Of a stretch of 64,000 nt of DNA, positions 21,091 to 33,150 are shown piece by piece. The position numbers and the translations under genes were made by a program. Position 1 is the first letter of the stretch. Each line of letters opens with the position of its first letter. The DNA is taken from the NCBI GenBank assembly GCA_030068075.1, contig CM057823.1, forward strand, positions 18,324,485 to 18,388,484, in the 5' to 3' direction. The notes below the pieces were generated by a model, which saw only the letters and a program-made list of their open reading frames with translations, made no database searches and was not told where the DNA came from. This DNA comes from Paguma larvata. Its lineage: Eukaryota > Chordata > Mammalia > Carnivora > Viverridae.

Positions 21091-22904
21091 ATTAGAATTT
21101 TCTATAGGGCAAATCGTTTTTCCTTAATGATTTCATAATCAGAAATATATTGTACTTTTACACTTTGTTCTATAAGATTTAAAGATTCTTTTCCTGGTGA
21201 GACACAATACAACGATACTCAGAAGAAAATCAGAAACTTTTCTCACTTATATCTCAAGATGGAAGGAAGCTACCATGCAGGGCCACTTTGGGGTTATATA
21301 ACAGGGACAGGATAACAACAAGCTGAAGCTGTGGGGAGCAGCTTGCCTATGGCAAGTGGGGTGGGGTTACCTAAATTTGGCTGTATACCTCGAGACTGGC
21401 TAACTTGAACAATTTTTCCGGGCTTTGGGGCAGAGGGATGTGTAGCTGTCTGGTTTCTGGCCCTGGGGAGATTAGGGTAAGTGTACTTAGGCCAGATAAG
21501 GGAAGCAGGTGGGGTGTGGAATCAATCAGCCACTTAAGAAGGGGAACTAATTGGCCTGTAGCCAGGCCCTCAAAACTGGATCAGGAAAGCATTAAAAAGA
21601 TGAAGAAAATACTATATTATGCACTTGACCTTGTATCGTACATACACATACACACTCTTGTCACTTTTAGGTTTCTATTCTGATTCCTTTACTTAAGACA
21701 CTGTCCTATTTTTTCTTCTAGATGGAGTACTTGCATGATAGTTTCTCAAACATTTTTTCCTTTAACCCTGAAATGAAATAAAATCTTAGCCAGGTCCAGG
21801 ATTCTTGAAGGGTACCATTTTCCTCCCAGTGGCTGGTAGCTGCTCTTTTATAATCTGGCTTCCAGGGTTGTAGATGAGGATTCTTTTTCCCTATTTTTTT
21901 TTTACCTTGAATCTTTAACATTTTTTGCCTTTCTCTTCTTTCTCCCTTAGAGTTCAGAAATTTTACAGGATGTCTTCAGGAGTCAGGTCTTTTCTCATCA
22001 ATTTGGCCTTGGGCTCGGAAAGCCCATTTACTCTGTGGCACCAGGTTTTTAGTTCACACACACAAAAATTTCCCATTATTTTTCTTTTTATTGACTCCCC
22101 AGTCTTTTTTTTTTTTTTTTCTTCCTGGTAGTTCTTTTAATCTTATATTACGCCTCCTGTTATATCCTCTAGGATTCTTTTTTTTTCCGCTCGTGTTTTT
22201 GCATTGATACCCCTGCCATTTTTTTTCTCTGTGCTTTGGAAAATTTCTTGCATTTGATCTCAAGGACACACATTTGAGTCATAAACCTCCTCTCCTTCAA
22301 CTCATCTCTGGAATTGTTTGGCTGATAAAGCGTGTTGTTAATTGACAAATATCCTTTTTCTGAGTGTTCTCTGTACTTGAATCACCTCACGTACTCTTAT
22401 TTTAACCAAATTGTCATCGGGATTCCTTAGCAACTTAACTTCTCTAGGTATGCATTCTTGCCCTTCTTTCTTTGAATGTTGGTCTCTTTCAGATAGGTTT
22501 TTATTTTTTTTTTGTTGGGCTGCTGAGGTTCAGGCCACAGCTGGGAATAGTCCTAGAAGGAGTGGACATCAATAGCATTTCCACCCTATGGATGGAATGT
22601 ATAGAAACAAAAGAGCCATCCTACCTTGCAAAGGGCCCAGGGTAAGTCATCAGGAGTGTAGATTCCTTGTATCTCCCAGCCTAAGGAACAACTCACTTAG
22701 CAGTCCACCTTATCACCACTTTTTGGGCCAGGAAGACTAGTTCTCTGCAGAGGATAGAAAGTTTCTCACTGGTTCTCCTTATTAGGACCCCAAAGTACAC
22801 AGAATTATTTTGGCCTCAGTGCCTCCTGGCCCCAGAAGTCAGTGGCTCACTCATTACTCTCTAGTCCTTCATCTTGCTTTGTTTTTATTAAGTCATTTAT
22901 TTAG
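21091..22904. other. Unassigned; possible old LTR piece near 21240-21620
   Basis: The stretch 21240-21620 is GC-richer than its surroundings ('gggttatataacagggacag', 'gactggctaacttgaacaat') and reads like an old LTR or ERV remnant. I cannot name it. The rest is AT/T-rich sequence with several T homopolymers (22107-22120, 22506-22515). Confidence 0.35.
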
Positions 22905-23050
22905 ATGTACATTATCTTAGTCTCTCACCAGAATAAATGTTTCATGAGGCTAAGACTTTGTGTGGTTCATGGTTGTCTTTCCAGGGCTTGGCAAACAGAC
23001 AGTATGTGTTCCATAACTATTTGTAAAAGTTTAATGAGTTAAGGAATAAA
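22905..23050 (+). mobile_element. LINE-2 3' end
   Basis: 'cagaataaatgtttcatgagg', 'ctaagactttgtgtggttca', 'ttccagggcttggcaaacag' and 'tatttgtaaaagtttaatgag' parallel the L2 terminal sequence (gtgagctccttgagggcagggactttgtc ... cagtgcctggcacata ... aatgaatga). Confidence 0.7.
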
Positions 23051-23994
23051 GGGAGTCTGGAAGAAAAGACCAGAGCAGCTGTGAGAGAAACAGCTACAAG
23101 GGAAGAGAGTGATTAAGGGATGTTGCTGTGGAGAACATGCATGAAGAAATGTCAAAACAAGTATGTGAACAAGGTTGACATTTCTGGAGGTTGTTTATTT
23201 TTCTTCTTTCCACAATATTCCTCTGTGGACTTTGGCTTCAACAGAGCTACTGATATGATTGAACTGACCTGACAGTCTTTATATGGTTAGTATGTGATTT
23301 TAAGAATAAAAATAAAAGGAATGCATTGTGTTCATACATAAAATCTATCAGTGCCAAAGAGAAATTTCCAAATGGTGACATTAGCAAATCACACGTTTGA
23401 TTTGAAACTTCAAACCATTTAGGAGTAGACTGTCAGGCTTAGTGAATAATCAAATTAGCAATATCCATACATGTACTTCTATACATCTACTTTGGTGTTT
23501 CAGGAAGAGACTTCTAGAGATTGGGTGTTATATGGACAGAAGCAAAAGGAAGAAGGCAACAGAAACTCTGAAGAGAAAAATCTGGAAGAGTCACAAGAAA
23601 GGAGCACAGGGGATAATTTACCCTGCCATGGTATAGTGTATCAGAAGTAAAAGAAAAAAAAAAAAAGCAGAAAAGATTTTGCCTTGCTTTTTAAAACACA
23701 CTAGAAAATATCCGATATTTAAATGTCTTAAATGAAATTCATTTGAAAGACTTCAGACAAATCATATATTAGAAAACATTTAGTTTTCCAAATCATTCGT
23801 ATGAAATCCGCAATTGTGTCAATTCCTTTAATTTTTACTGAATATGTGGCTGAGGAAGGAAGGAGATATAAGAGACTAAACAAATTTGGTAGACAAATAC
23901 ATTGTATTAGAAATACCTGTGAAAGATTCGAGTTAATTTATTGCTCACATAAGCCAGATATGAATTTGCAGATCCTTAATCCTACTATCTAATC
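23051..23994. other. Unassigned sequence
   Basis: No recognisable gene or repeat beyond an A run at 23649-23665. Confidence 0.5.
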
Positions 23995-24004
23995 TTTCTA
24001 TCTC

Positions 24005-24044
<40 letters not shown>

Positions 24045-24050
24045 CTTTCT
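23995..24050. repeat. (TC)n-(TTTC)n microsatellite
   Basis: About 13 TC units are followed by six to seven TTTC units, just upstream of the antisense SINE at 24086. Confidence 0.93.
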
Positions 24051-24085
24051 ATATATCTTACTTCGGGACTATATAGGCATTCTTT

Positions 24086-24302
24086 TTTTTAAAATTCTAT
24101 TTATTTGAGAATGTGAGAGAGAGAGAGCACAAGTGTCAGATGGGAAAGGGCAGAGAGAGAGAGGGAGAGAGAGAATCCCAAACAGGTTCTGTGCTGTCAG
24201 TGCAAAGCCTGACCCGGGGCTGGAACTCATGACCACGAGATCATGACCTGAGCCAAAACCAGAAGTTGGACATTTAACCAACTGAGCCCCCCCAAGTGCC
24301 CT
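24086..24302 (-). mobile_element. Felid tRNA-derived SINE, antisense
   Basis: 'attctatttatttgagaatg', 'gggaaagggcagagagagag', 'tgctgtcagtgcaaagcctg', 'cacgagatcatgacctgagc', ending near 'gagcccccccaagtgccct'. Flanked by ggcattcttt at 24076-24085 and 24303-24312, a target duplication. Confidence 0.94.
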
Positions 24303-24312
24303 GGCATTCTTT

Positions 24313-24664
24313 CTTAAATGAAAACTTTTAAGCCAGATGTGTTCCTTTAAAAAATAATGGAAAATCTGCACATGCTTATAAAATTCATGCATATTATGCA
24401 TTATTTGTAGAGTGAGAACAAAGCTAAGAGAAAACAAACAGGTGTAAATGTGAGAAGACCTGACTTTTAGTCCTGATTTGGATACGGTTTGGTTTGTTAA
24501 CACTTTGGGGTCTTAGGTTTCCTTTCGCAGAAAGAGTTTAACTGTAGGATCCTCTTGCTTGCCAATCATAGATTTTGATGACTAGAATAAGTTTTGGCTG
24601 AAAAAATTTTTGATTACATTTAATCTTAATTGTGGAATTTGTGTGTGACATGGTGTGTGGAGTG
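24313..24664. other. Unassigned sequence
   Basis: AT-rich, no gene or repeat recognised. Confidence 0.5.
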
Positions 24665-24707
<43 letters not shown>

Positions 24708-24725
24708 ATATATATATGTATATCA
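24665..24725. repeat. (TA)n with TATG units
   Basis: Alternating TA is followed by tacatgtatgtatatatatatgtat. Self-complementary sequence of this type can extrude as a cruciform. Confidence 0.93.
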
Positions 24726-24828
24726 TATTTAAGTGCATGCATGTATATAACATAAATAAGTACATTCAATGGTGCTCATTAAAGTGAAGGCTTCAATTCA
24801 AAATGTAAAATTTGACTAAGGGCAGTTA

Positions 24829-25566
24829 TGTTGGGAGCCATTTTGGGCTCACAGGTTGAGACCCCTCCCTGTGTGGAAAAGGTTGAAGCAAAAGCTTGCC
24901 AGCCAAACTGGCGCCTAATCTTACAACTACTCTCTTTGGCTTAAGGAATGTAATGCTCTTTTGTTTTACCGCATTTAGATAAAAGGAAGGACCTGGAGCA
25001 GGATGCTTTGATGGATTGCATCTGAATGAGAGTAGCCTGACCACCTTAAAGTTGCATCTTGGGGATGGGTTGCATAGATTGATAGCAGTTATGAGCTGGC
25101 TGAATATTGGTGTGATTTGTGTAAATGCTAGGCTCCTATTATGTAAATTCACTCATTCAAGGGCAAAGGACAAGCATTGGGAATTCTGTCCTTGCCAGAG
25201 GGGTTGGACCTCCCCCATTGTAATTGGAAGAATAGGCAATGACTCCTGGCCTGTTTATAGATAATTAACATAGGCAGGCCTAGGTAACTTCCTGTTCTCT
25301 CCCCCAGCCTTAAATTTATATGCTAACTATATAACACATTATTGTTCAAACTATGTTTACTGATGGGCTGTCACTCATTGCTGTAATGTAACTCACTATA
25401 TTTAAATAAAGACACTGATGCCGGCAGGGTGGAGATGCCAGAATTGCCAGGGCTGCCTGCTTGGTCATCAGACTCCATCTTTCTCGTGGCTCTCTCACCT
25501 CATTTCGCCTAACCGTTCGTCCTTTGTGGACCCCTAGATTCGCCGGAACAAGGATCGACCCCGGCA
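24829..25566 (+). mobile_element. Solo LTR of an endogenous retrovirus (class II-like)
   Basis: This 738-bp unit starts TGTTGGGAGCC and ends CCGGCA, giving the TG...CA ends of a retroviral LTR. It is flanked by a perfect 6-bp duplication cagtta (24823-24828 and 25567-25572). An AATAAA lies at 25405-25410, followed by a short GC-richer segment (gccggcagggtgg) as in R/U5. The TGTTGGGAGCC start and 6-bp duplication are features of betaretrovirus-like (class II) elements such as IAP-type ERVs. No gag, pol or env adjoins it, so it is a solo LTR left by LTR-LTR recombination. The open frames within it are incidental. Confidence 0.9.
25405..25410 (+). promoter_or_regulatory. Polyadenylation signal of the LTR
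   Basis: AATAAA sits about 160 bases before the LTR end, in the place expected for the R-region signal that ends retroviral transcripts. A TATA-like 'aatttatatgct' lies about 90 bases upstream (25314-25325). Activity is unknown. Confidence 0.5.
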
Positions 25567-25572
25567 CAGTTA

Positions 25573-26671
25573 CATGTTTATGAAGTCATCTATTGTTTTC
25601 AGCAACTGGGATCTAATGAGAACCTGTGTTTTTGACAGCAAGGATGTGGGAATTCTCAGGTACTTGCTTGACATCTTCCATCGTGGTGCTACGTAATGTC
25701 AGATTTTCTTCTTGTTTTCTGCATTTGGCCAGCAATGAGCTATATTGCTAAACTTCAGTACACAAAATGTACCAGACTTACCATATATTACCCACATCAG
25801 TGATGCTGAAAAAACACGGTTCTTTTCCCCGAGAATGTGTACCGATGTACGTCATGCAGGCAAATAGGTGTATTGCTACGAAAGTCAGTCTGAGCCATTC
25901 TTCATCTATTCAATTTAAACTTTTCCATAGACTTGGAGAGTTGTTAGAGCACTACCATTTGTGAATGTAAAAGGCATCAGTAATTTGTCCTTAAAGATGC
26001 ATTTTCTCCCATAAATATCTTTTTTTTTCTTATAGAGTAAATTGACAATAAACGCATTGTGTTTCCATTCTTGTACAAAATGGAACTTGATGATTATATT
26101 TTAATGAGGGCTGTGGTTTCAATGTGTGAGCAAAGTAATTGCTTAGAAACCCTTCTCAGTCTTATTCAAATCAGATTAAATATCTGAATACTATACCAGA
26201 AAAATAAGAGGACAATTTTCAACCATTCTTAGTCACTGAATACATAGAAAGGAGAGCGAAATTGCTCATATCACACCTGATAATTATGTCCCTCCTGCTG
26301 AGGTATCCCAAAAGGTGCAATTAAAAGATAACTATACAGAAAAATAATGGCTTAATTTAATATTGAAATAGAAATACAATGATTTTGAGTATTCAGAAAG
26401 TGGATTTGTTTCCTGGTTCTCCATCATAGCCATCTGTCCAGTGGATAAACTCTTCTTTGAATTCATTTGCATTGACGAGAGACACCCCCTTCAGTTGGTA
26501 TCAGTTCTAAGCTGGACCCGGGATTTCAAGAACCTCAAACTTTATGCCTTAAATATAAAAGGACTCTTACTTTTCCTTTATTTCTTTTGTTGTTGTTTAG
26601 GATATGCACTTTCCACCTTTAGAGGTAGAAGAATGAGATCAAAAGTATAAAATGTATTTAGTTATGCTTGA
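25573..26671. other. Unassigned sequence
   Basis: No recognisable gene or repeat. Confidence 0.5.
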
Positions 26672-26875
26672 TATATTAGTTTTCTATTGCTATTCTAAAA
26701 AATTACCACCAATTCCGTAGTTCAAGACAACACACATTCATTATGGTACAGTTCTTCAGATCTGAAGTCTTCAATGGATCTTACTGAGTGAAAATTGAAA
26801 TGTTGACAGGGCTGCCGTCCTTTGGGAGTTTCTAGAAGAGAATTCTTTTCCTCTCTTCTCCAGCTTGCACAGGTC
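26672..26875 (-). mobile_element. Old mammalian LTR-like repeat (MaLR-like), probable
   Basis: 'attagttttctattgctattc', 'aaattaccaccaattccgta', 'caacacacattcattatggt', 'acagttcttcagatctgaag' and 'tgacagggctgccgtccttt' follow the widespread block 'ttagtttcctattgctgctgtaa, caaattaccacaaac, acagttctggaggtcagaagt, gcagggctgc'. I infer reverse orientation of a MaLR-type LTR; the subfamily is not assigned. Confidence 0.5.
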
Positions 26876-27004
26876 CCTTGACTTACTCCCTTTCAACACC
26901 TTTAGAGTCAACAATGATAGGTTGAATTATTTCCACGTGTTATTTTTCTCGACTCGATGTTTGCTTTTCAATCTTTGTTATGATTTTTTCAAAGGACAGG
27001 GTTA

Positions 27005-27189
27005 TGTATTTACATATTTGCTTTTATTTAGAGAGAGAGCACAAGTGGGGGTGAGGGGCCTGGGGGAGCCAGAGAGAATCTTAAGCAGGCTCTATACTCA
27101 GTATAGAGCCAGAAGCAGGGCTCCATCCCATGATCCTGGGCCATAATTAAGAGTTGGGCACTCAAATGATTGAGCCACCCACGTGCCCT
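27005..27189 (-). mobile_element. Carnivore tRNA-derived SINE, older variant, antisense
   Basis: 'gcttttatttagagagagag', 'agaatcttaagcaggctcta', 'cccatgatcctgggccataat' and 'gattgagccacccacgtgccc'. The 'gatcctgggccataa' block marks the older form, as at 19734, and the copy is diverged. Confidence 0.85.
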
Positions 27190-29244
27190 GTGTACAGGTA
27201 TTTTTATATCAGCACAGTCATATATACTGAGTTGAAAAAATATATTCATTGTTCATATGCCTACAAGTTAGTTTATAATTACATATTTGCTAAATATTTT
27301 CTGCTACATTCTTCCAATTTTTATGTTTTTTTATGTTCACTAATATACATATTTTAGTATATTTGTATACATTGTAAGAATTGGAACATCTTTTCAAAAT
27401 ATTTTCTCATTTGATATATTGAACGTTTCAACAATCCACGTTCATTTGTAATTCTTGACATACATATATATATAATATATAAATACACATATATATACAC
27501 ACATATGCATGTATATATGCATGTATGTATAAATATAAAGGTACAAATACTAAATAATTTTTTCAGAGTCATGAAGGCGAAGTTTGTTGTTACTTGGAAA
27601 CATTACTCAGACAACTGAACACAAGGAAGTGGAAAGTTTATCATATATTATCAATTTTGGTTAGTAAAAAGACAAACAAGAAATATTTAAAATTAATCCC
27701 TGCATTTTAATAATTTAATTTATTCTAATTAAATATTTTGAAAAAATCAACATTTTTCAAATGCATTTCAGTAAAGGCCAGTGTATCATGGAAAATAAAA
27801 ATCCTTACTGAAGTGTATTTGGAAATATTGACTTAGTTCAGTAGGATTATTTATTGTTACTGTGTTTAGGGTCTTTAATATGCTCCTGCTCTGTGAATCT
27901 TTATGAAAATTAAATATGAGGTGATATTTCTTGAATTTGGATATAGAGTCCTTTCTCTAAAGTAATCATATTTATATACTATTTCAAATGGTTCACACTT
28001 TGTGAATAGGGATACATAACATTATTTATTATTTTGATAAATGATAAGAATTTGAGGCAGTTTTTAAATTATTTGTGCTTTATTTTGTTGCAATATCAGG
28101 AAGCATTTATTTCCTAGATTTCTGATATACTAAAAAAACTTGAAGAAATTTAGTGCCAACTACAAAACTGCTGACACAAGAATAGTGTGAAATAACTAGA
28201 ATGCCTGATTTCTAACTTCCCCTTAGGCTGGTCATCTTGTTAAGCAAATTATATTGCTCTCACATTGTCAACTCTAATTATTCACTGGGTCTCTCTCAGA
28301 GCCCAACACAGTTTCTCGTATGTAATTCGTACATAATAAATAAGAAATACATGATGCATTACTGTTGCAAGACGTGCAGCCAGGATCTAAAAATCACTAA
28401 TGCTGTTACTTACATACTACTCCATTTTCATTTCTTTGCTTCTTAAAGGTTTATTTACATTACCCATACATGGTACTAGGCTGGCCCCCGTACGGATTCT
28501 CTGTGGAGTTTCCTATCAGAGTCCTAGCAGGAGAGAGAAGAGTTGTGTGGGACATGTGAATATTATATTAAAGAAGCTATATTCTATTGGTATTTCCCTT
28601 CATTTTCTAGGTTTAGATTTCAGGAATGAAGTCTGTTTAGGGGAGGGAGAGATTGCATTTACTTGGGGTACTCAGTGTAGACCTCTTAGAAGTGTTTGTG
28701 TTTCAGCTGACCTAAAGTATAGCTAAGCTATTTCAGAGAGAATAAATGTTTTCTAGGGCTGACTCAAGTACCATAGTGTCTATGCCAGAGACAAGAAAAA
28801 ACTGGCACACGTATGGGAAAAACAAGTAGCACTGTTTGCCTAGAAAATTGAGATATGTTAGAAATAATGATAGTGATTTGGAAAAGATAAGTAGTGGCCA
28901 CAATACGAAGGAGACTTAGTAAAAGGGATTTAACTTTTCTCCAAATGAAATGTCTTTTCTTGTCCATCTTTCTTGAAAATAGAGAAAGTTATTTCACTAT
29001 ATTGCTTCTCTTTGCTATACACTTTTAGTGCTGTCTTAATGAGAAAAACAGATACACTCCATGTTTAGAGACTACAATTGACTAACTCTTGAAGACTTCC
29101 ACATTAGGTCAAATCTTTTATTTTCTTTGTAATAAATGTAAAATAAAGACACATATTTACACCTTCTATTACAGTAAGAAGCAGTGTTAATAATTTAGAA
29201 GTGATCTTCCATATTGGTTACTTTTCCTCGTTGAAATGCTAAGT
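27190..29244. other. AT-rich sequence with a TA/TG simple repeat
   Basis: No gene is recognised. An imperfect alternating TA/CA/TG tract lies at 27460-27535 (tacatatatatataatatat, then cacatatgcatgtatatatg). Confidence 0.5.
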
Positions 29245-29440
29245 GCTTCTCACAGGGTGATTGCGAGAAATGAAGGTGACAATACAAAATCGCCTACTCA
29301 CCATGTGCTTTAGAGAGAGTCACCTGATCCTATCATCAACCATTATTATTTCCTTTTTTTCAGATGAAGAAACTGAGGAGCAAAGAAGAAGCAGAAGACT
29401 GAGTCCAGGAAACAAGATTTCACAGTCCAATCCCTTCCTT
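29245..29440 (-). mobile_element. MIR SINE, antisense
   Basis: 'cctatcatcaaccattatta', 'tttcagatgaagaaactgag', 'gagcaaagaagaagcagaag' and 'gagtccaggaaacaagatttc' follow the reversed MIR order (ctattattatccccattttac, agatgaggaaactgaggc...). The 75-codon open frame over it is incidental. Confidence 0.65.
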
Positions 29441-31599
29441 ATGGCAACACACTGTCTCCCAAGTAGTGCCGGAACCCCTGATACATAAAAGAAACTCACT
29501 AAAGACTCACAATTCCCTTTTCTTTATTTTCCCTTTCTTTTGCTTGCTTGCTTTTTGTTCTTGTACTTTAAATATTTTGATGACATTTTGGAAGAGAAAA
29601 ATGCTTTAAAAAAACCTATTTTCCATTCTTTTTCTTTTTAATGAAAAACATTATTCTTTTCATATCACAAACAACTTTAATATCAAAGTAGAGCCACCTA
29701 TACCAAACATTAACCAAGATATGTATTTGCAGAAAGAATCAATAGTCACAACCATTAGGTGTGTAAGTAAAGTTACCAATCATCCCTTCTCTACAGGTTT
29801 CCCTGGAACACTAAGGAAACTAAGGGAAACTAAGTACAAGAAGAACATAGCAACACTTCTGGGGCAAAAAGCTGCCTAGTACTATAGTATTACCTGCAGC
29901 ATTTCAGGCTGCAGTGACTATGTCCATTAATAAGTATGAATATGGAATATGATCAAGAAACTGGAAAATGTGAAAAGAGGAAAGAACAGAGAGCAACTTA
30001 CCCAAAAAAAGTTCTATACTTTAAGACAGCTTAACAACAACAACAAAAACTTGAGCTCAATTTTTAGGCAAGAAATATACTAGCACAATGATATCTAAAC
30101 TCCATCAGAAGAATCTGCAAATAAATCTACTCTTTAGATATCTGAAAGAAAAATTTTCTAATTACGAGATAATATTCACTGAAATCATTACATAAACTGT
30201 CACAGCAGATGGAATTAATGGATAATGAGCTTATATGGAATTGCTTAAAAAGTAAGCATAACGTTGGGCTTGATGGTAAAGACTTTTTACATATATCCAT
30301 CGATGTTACACCTTCATTTTTTACATGCAACATATTAAAGATATAAGTAATCAAATGGGTATACAAAGTATTACGCATGTAATATGTTAAAGGTATAACA
30401 CAAACATATGCACACATGAAGTATTAACCTGGAAAGACTATTTGATAGAAAAAAAATCGTTGCTAAAGAATAAATACTGTTCTTAGCTCCACAATAAATG
30501 TAACTATATGAATAAGTAACTAAACAGACCCACCCTTCATTTATATGTGCAGAGAAACTGCTCCAGGACAATACAGTTCATGTGTCTTCAACCATATTCA
30601 CATTTTTCCTACCCCTACTGTATTCTGTAGTTCTCTGCGTTGAGACTTGGAAATGAGTTAAAGATTTCAGTGGGCATTTCCCAAGAATCTCTCTAGTGAT
30701 GATCTTACTCTGTATGAGGGTGCACATTTAATTTATTTTCTATTTGTAGACTATTTCATAATTTTGGGACTTAAAAATTGATTTGCACAGAACTCTCGGC
30801 AATATAAACAATACATGTCCATAGTAATACACATGAAGTACATTCAGTATAGATACAAGCAATTTTTGCCGTGTAGAAAAGATAACCATAAAAATTAGAG
30901 ATGTTAACCTGTTTAGTATCATATTACACATTTGTTTCAGCACATACATATGAATGTATGTTCTCCAAATTCTCTATGAACCAGTCTAAATACGTCTAGT
31001 TTGCTCCTTAATCCTCCAGTTGAGTAAAATTGCTGATTGGTATTTATTTTGTATTTGCATGAGATTTTCACTTTTTGAAAATTATACATGACCAAACACA
31101 CATGTGTCAATAAATATTGAATTGAATGGATGCATATTAATAATTAATGCTACTGGGAATTGGTACAGAGTGGTCATAATAGTTATTGAGTTGCCTTATG
31201 ACCCATGCGATGAGAACATTTTTCTCAGCTCTGCAAGAAAATGTGATAACTTTTTGCCAGATACATTAATATGCATGGCCACCTCCACTGCCACACAGGC
31301 TGTGTACTACATGAACACATGGGTGCCATTTACATAGGTGTCCCAGGAGCTGTACAATACGGCAGGTCTGTTAGAGTGGAATAAGAACATTTATTGACCT
31401 CATATTTTATTTTCAGTTGAAGATGTGGTTTATCCAACTATGTGAAAACTTTATAAATAGAAACTGCTTTAGTTTAGACACTGCTTGTACTATGCTGTGG
31501 ACCATGTACATACTGCCATAATGTTTCAGCAGAGTTCAAATGCCACGGATAGTTTAAAAACTGTACATCTGTTAGAGAAGGAAGACAATTCATTTTTTA
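29441..31599. other. Unassigned AT-rich sequence
   Basis: No recognisable gene or repeat. Confidence 0.5.
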
Positions 31600-31800
31600 T
31601 TATTTTTTAGCCATTTTTTTATTTTAGGGAGAGCACAAGCAGGGGAGTGGTAGAACGAGGGGGACAGAAGATCCTAAGTTCATTTTGCCCTGACAGGCTG
31701 ACAGCAGCGAGCCCGATACGGGGCTCAAACTCACGAATCCACAAGGTCATGACCTGAGCCGAAGTCAGATGCTCAACTGACTGAGCCACCCAGGTGCCCC
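31600..31800 (-). mobile_element. Felid tRNA-derived SINE, antisense, diverged
   Basis: 'agggagagcacaagcagggg', 'agcgagcccgatacggggct', 'caaactcacgaatccacaag', 'gtcatgacctgagccgaagt', ending 'gactgagccacccaggtgcccc'. The body is altered and no target duplication is clear. Confidence 0.9.
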
Positions 31801-32425
31801 TATGAGGGTATTTTAGAAGAAATGCTTTGTGATGGACAATTTAGAAATACGTCCCCAAAGAGTGGATGGTTCTTGAAAAAGTTTCAGGTCACAACCTTGC
31901 CAAAAAACACTGACACCCAGCACACTGATTCTTGGTCCAGGAAACAACAGTCCTCCAGGTTCCTTGTGGCTGGAGTTACCATTCCCATGTTTTTGCGCTG
32001 TAACTAAGAAGGTCCTTTGGACTAGATGGAGAGCAAGTGGGGGCTATAACCATCAATCACAGTGGAAAGCAGTGTAAAAGATGATCCAAATGACCATGAA
32101 AAGGGCAAAAAGGGTCATAAGCTCTTCTTCTGTGAATTCACCATGTGCTGACATATTCTTCCTCATCTATCTGTAAGCACTGTCTTAAATGCTTTAAGTA
32201 TATAAATTTACTTACTTTTTGGTTTGATTTATAAGGAAGTGACAGTAAATGCAGCTTAGTAGTATGGGGGAAAGTAGGTTGATATGAATTACATTATGAA
32301 CCTAACAACTATAAGAAATCTGAGGTGGAGGTGGTAAAAACACTTTGTCAGCACAAACATTTCGGCAAACAGCAGCATTTGTTCTTCCTAATTACTAAAT
32401 AGTTCATATCCTTCATTCTAATTAT
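31801..32425. other. Unassigned sequence
   Basis: No recognisable gene or repeat. Confidence 0.5.
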
Positions 32426-32485
32426 TTTTCTTTCTTTCTTTCTTTCTTTCTTTTTTTCTTTCTTTCTTTCTCTCTTTCTTTCCTT
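32426..32485. repeat. (TTTC)n microsatellite
   Basis: About 14 TTTC units with one T expansion and a TCTC interruption, followed by T-rich sequence to about 32525. Confidence 0.93.
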
Positions 32486-32894
32486 TTTTGTTGGTTTTTG
32501 GTTTTTGGTGTCTTTTTTCTTTTTTTCCCAAATACCCCACGGGCAAGAGTTTTTTAAAAAAGAGAGTTACACAACAATAAATGGGACCTGTAGCCAAAGT
32601 AGGAAGATGTGCTCCTTTCACACACACTTTTAAATTGATTAAAGCTCCGCAAGAACACTGAAGCCATCTAAAATAATTTTGACAGGTAACTGTGCTATTC
32701 GCGTCAACATTAATCCTTGTTGAGTGAACATCAAGGTCAACTATCTAGAACATTTTAAATTATTTTCAGCCTTATTGAAAAAATGGTGAGATAGGCCTTT
32801 TTTGCACATACTACTATGAGACTTAGGTTAAAGCACTGTATTTAACAACCCTGGAAGTCTTTTGAAATAAAATTATTTGAACATTATGTTATTA

Positions 32895-33150
32895 GATAAT
32901 AGAATTTCAAGATTTGAAGGAACTTAAGAATCATCTCATAAATTTACGGCTACCATATTTGAATATCAGCAAGAAGACATTCTTCAACCCTGCCCAGATT
33001 CTGCTCAGACATGTCCGATGCTAAACACAACAAACTCTCACCACTTTTTTAGGCAATGTAGGGTATCTTTAGAAGCAAGTAATTTTTAATCAGCTCTTCC
33101 TTGGGTGGAGAGCAAAGTCTATTTCCGGATACCTCCCAACAATTGGAGAA
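32895..33150 (+). mobile_element. Ancient mammalian interspersed repeat (family uncertain)
   Basis: 'atttcaagatttgaaggaac', 'ttaagaatcatctcataaat', 'caaactctcaccactttttt', 'ttaatcagctcttccttggg' and 'tacctcccaacaattgg' follow, in order, a common ancient repeat (agaattggaagggacctt, agagatcatctagtcc, ctcactaccttttgaggcag, agctctaattgttagaaagttcttcc, cacccattgg). The family is not assigned. Confidence 0.42.

Noticed and set aside
24069..24503. 144-codon minus-strand open frame
   Set aside because: It overlaps the SINE at 24086-24302, contains the SINE-derived peptide, and has no other support.
24829..25566. LTR as part of a complete provirus
   Set aside because: No second LTR, primer-binding site or gag/pol/env sequence lies within range; the two target duplications directly flank one LTR.
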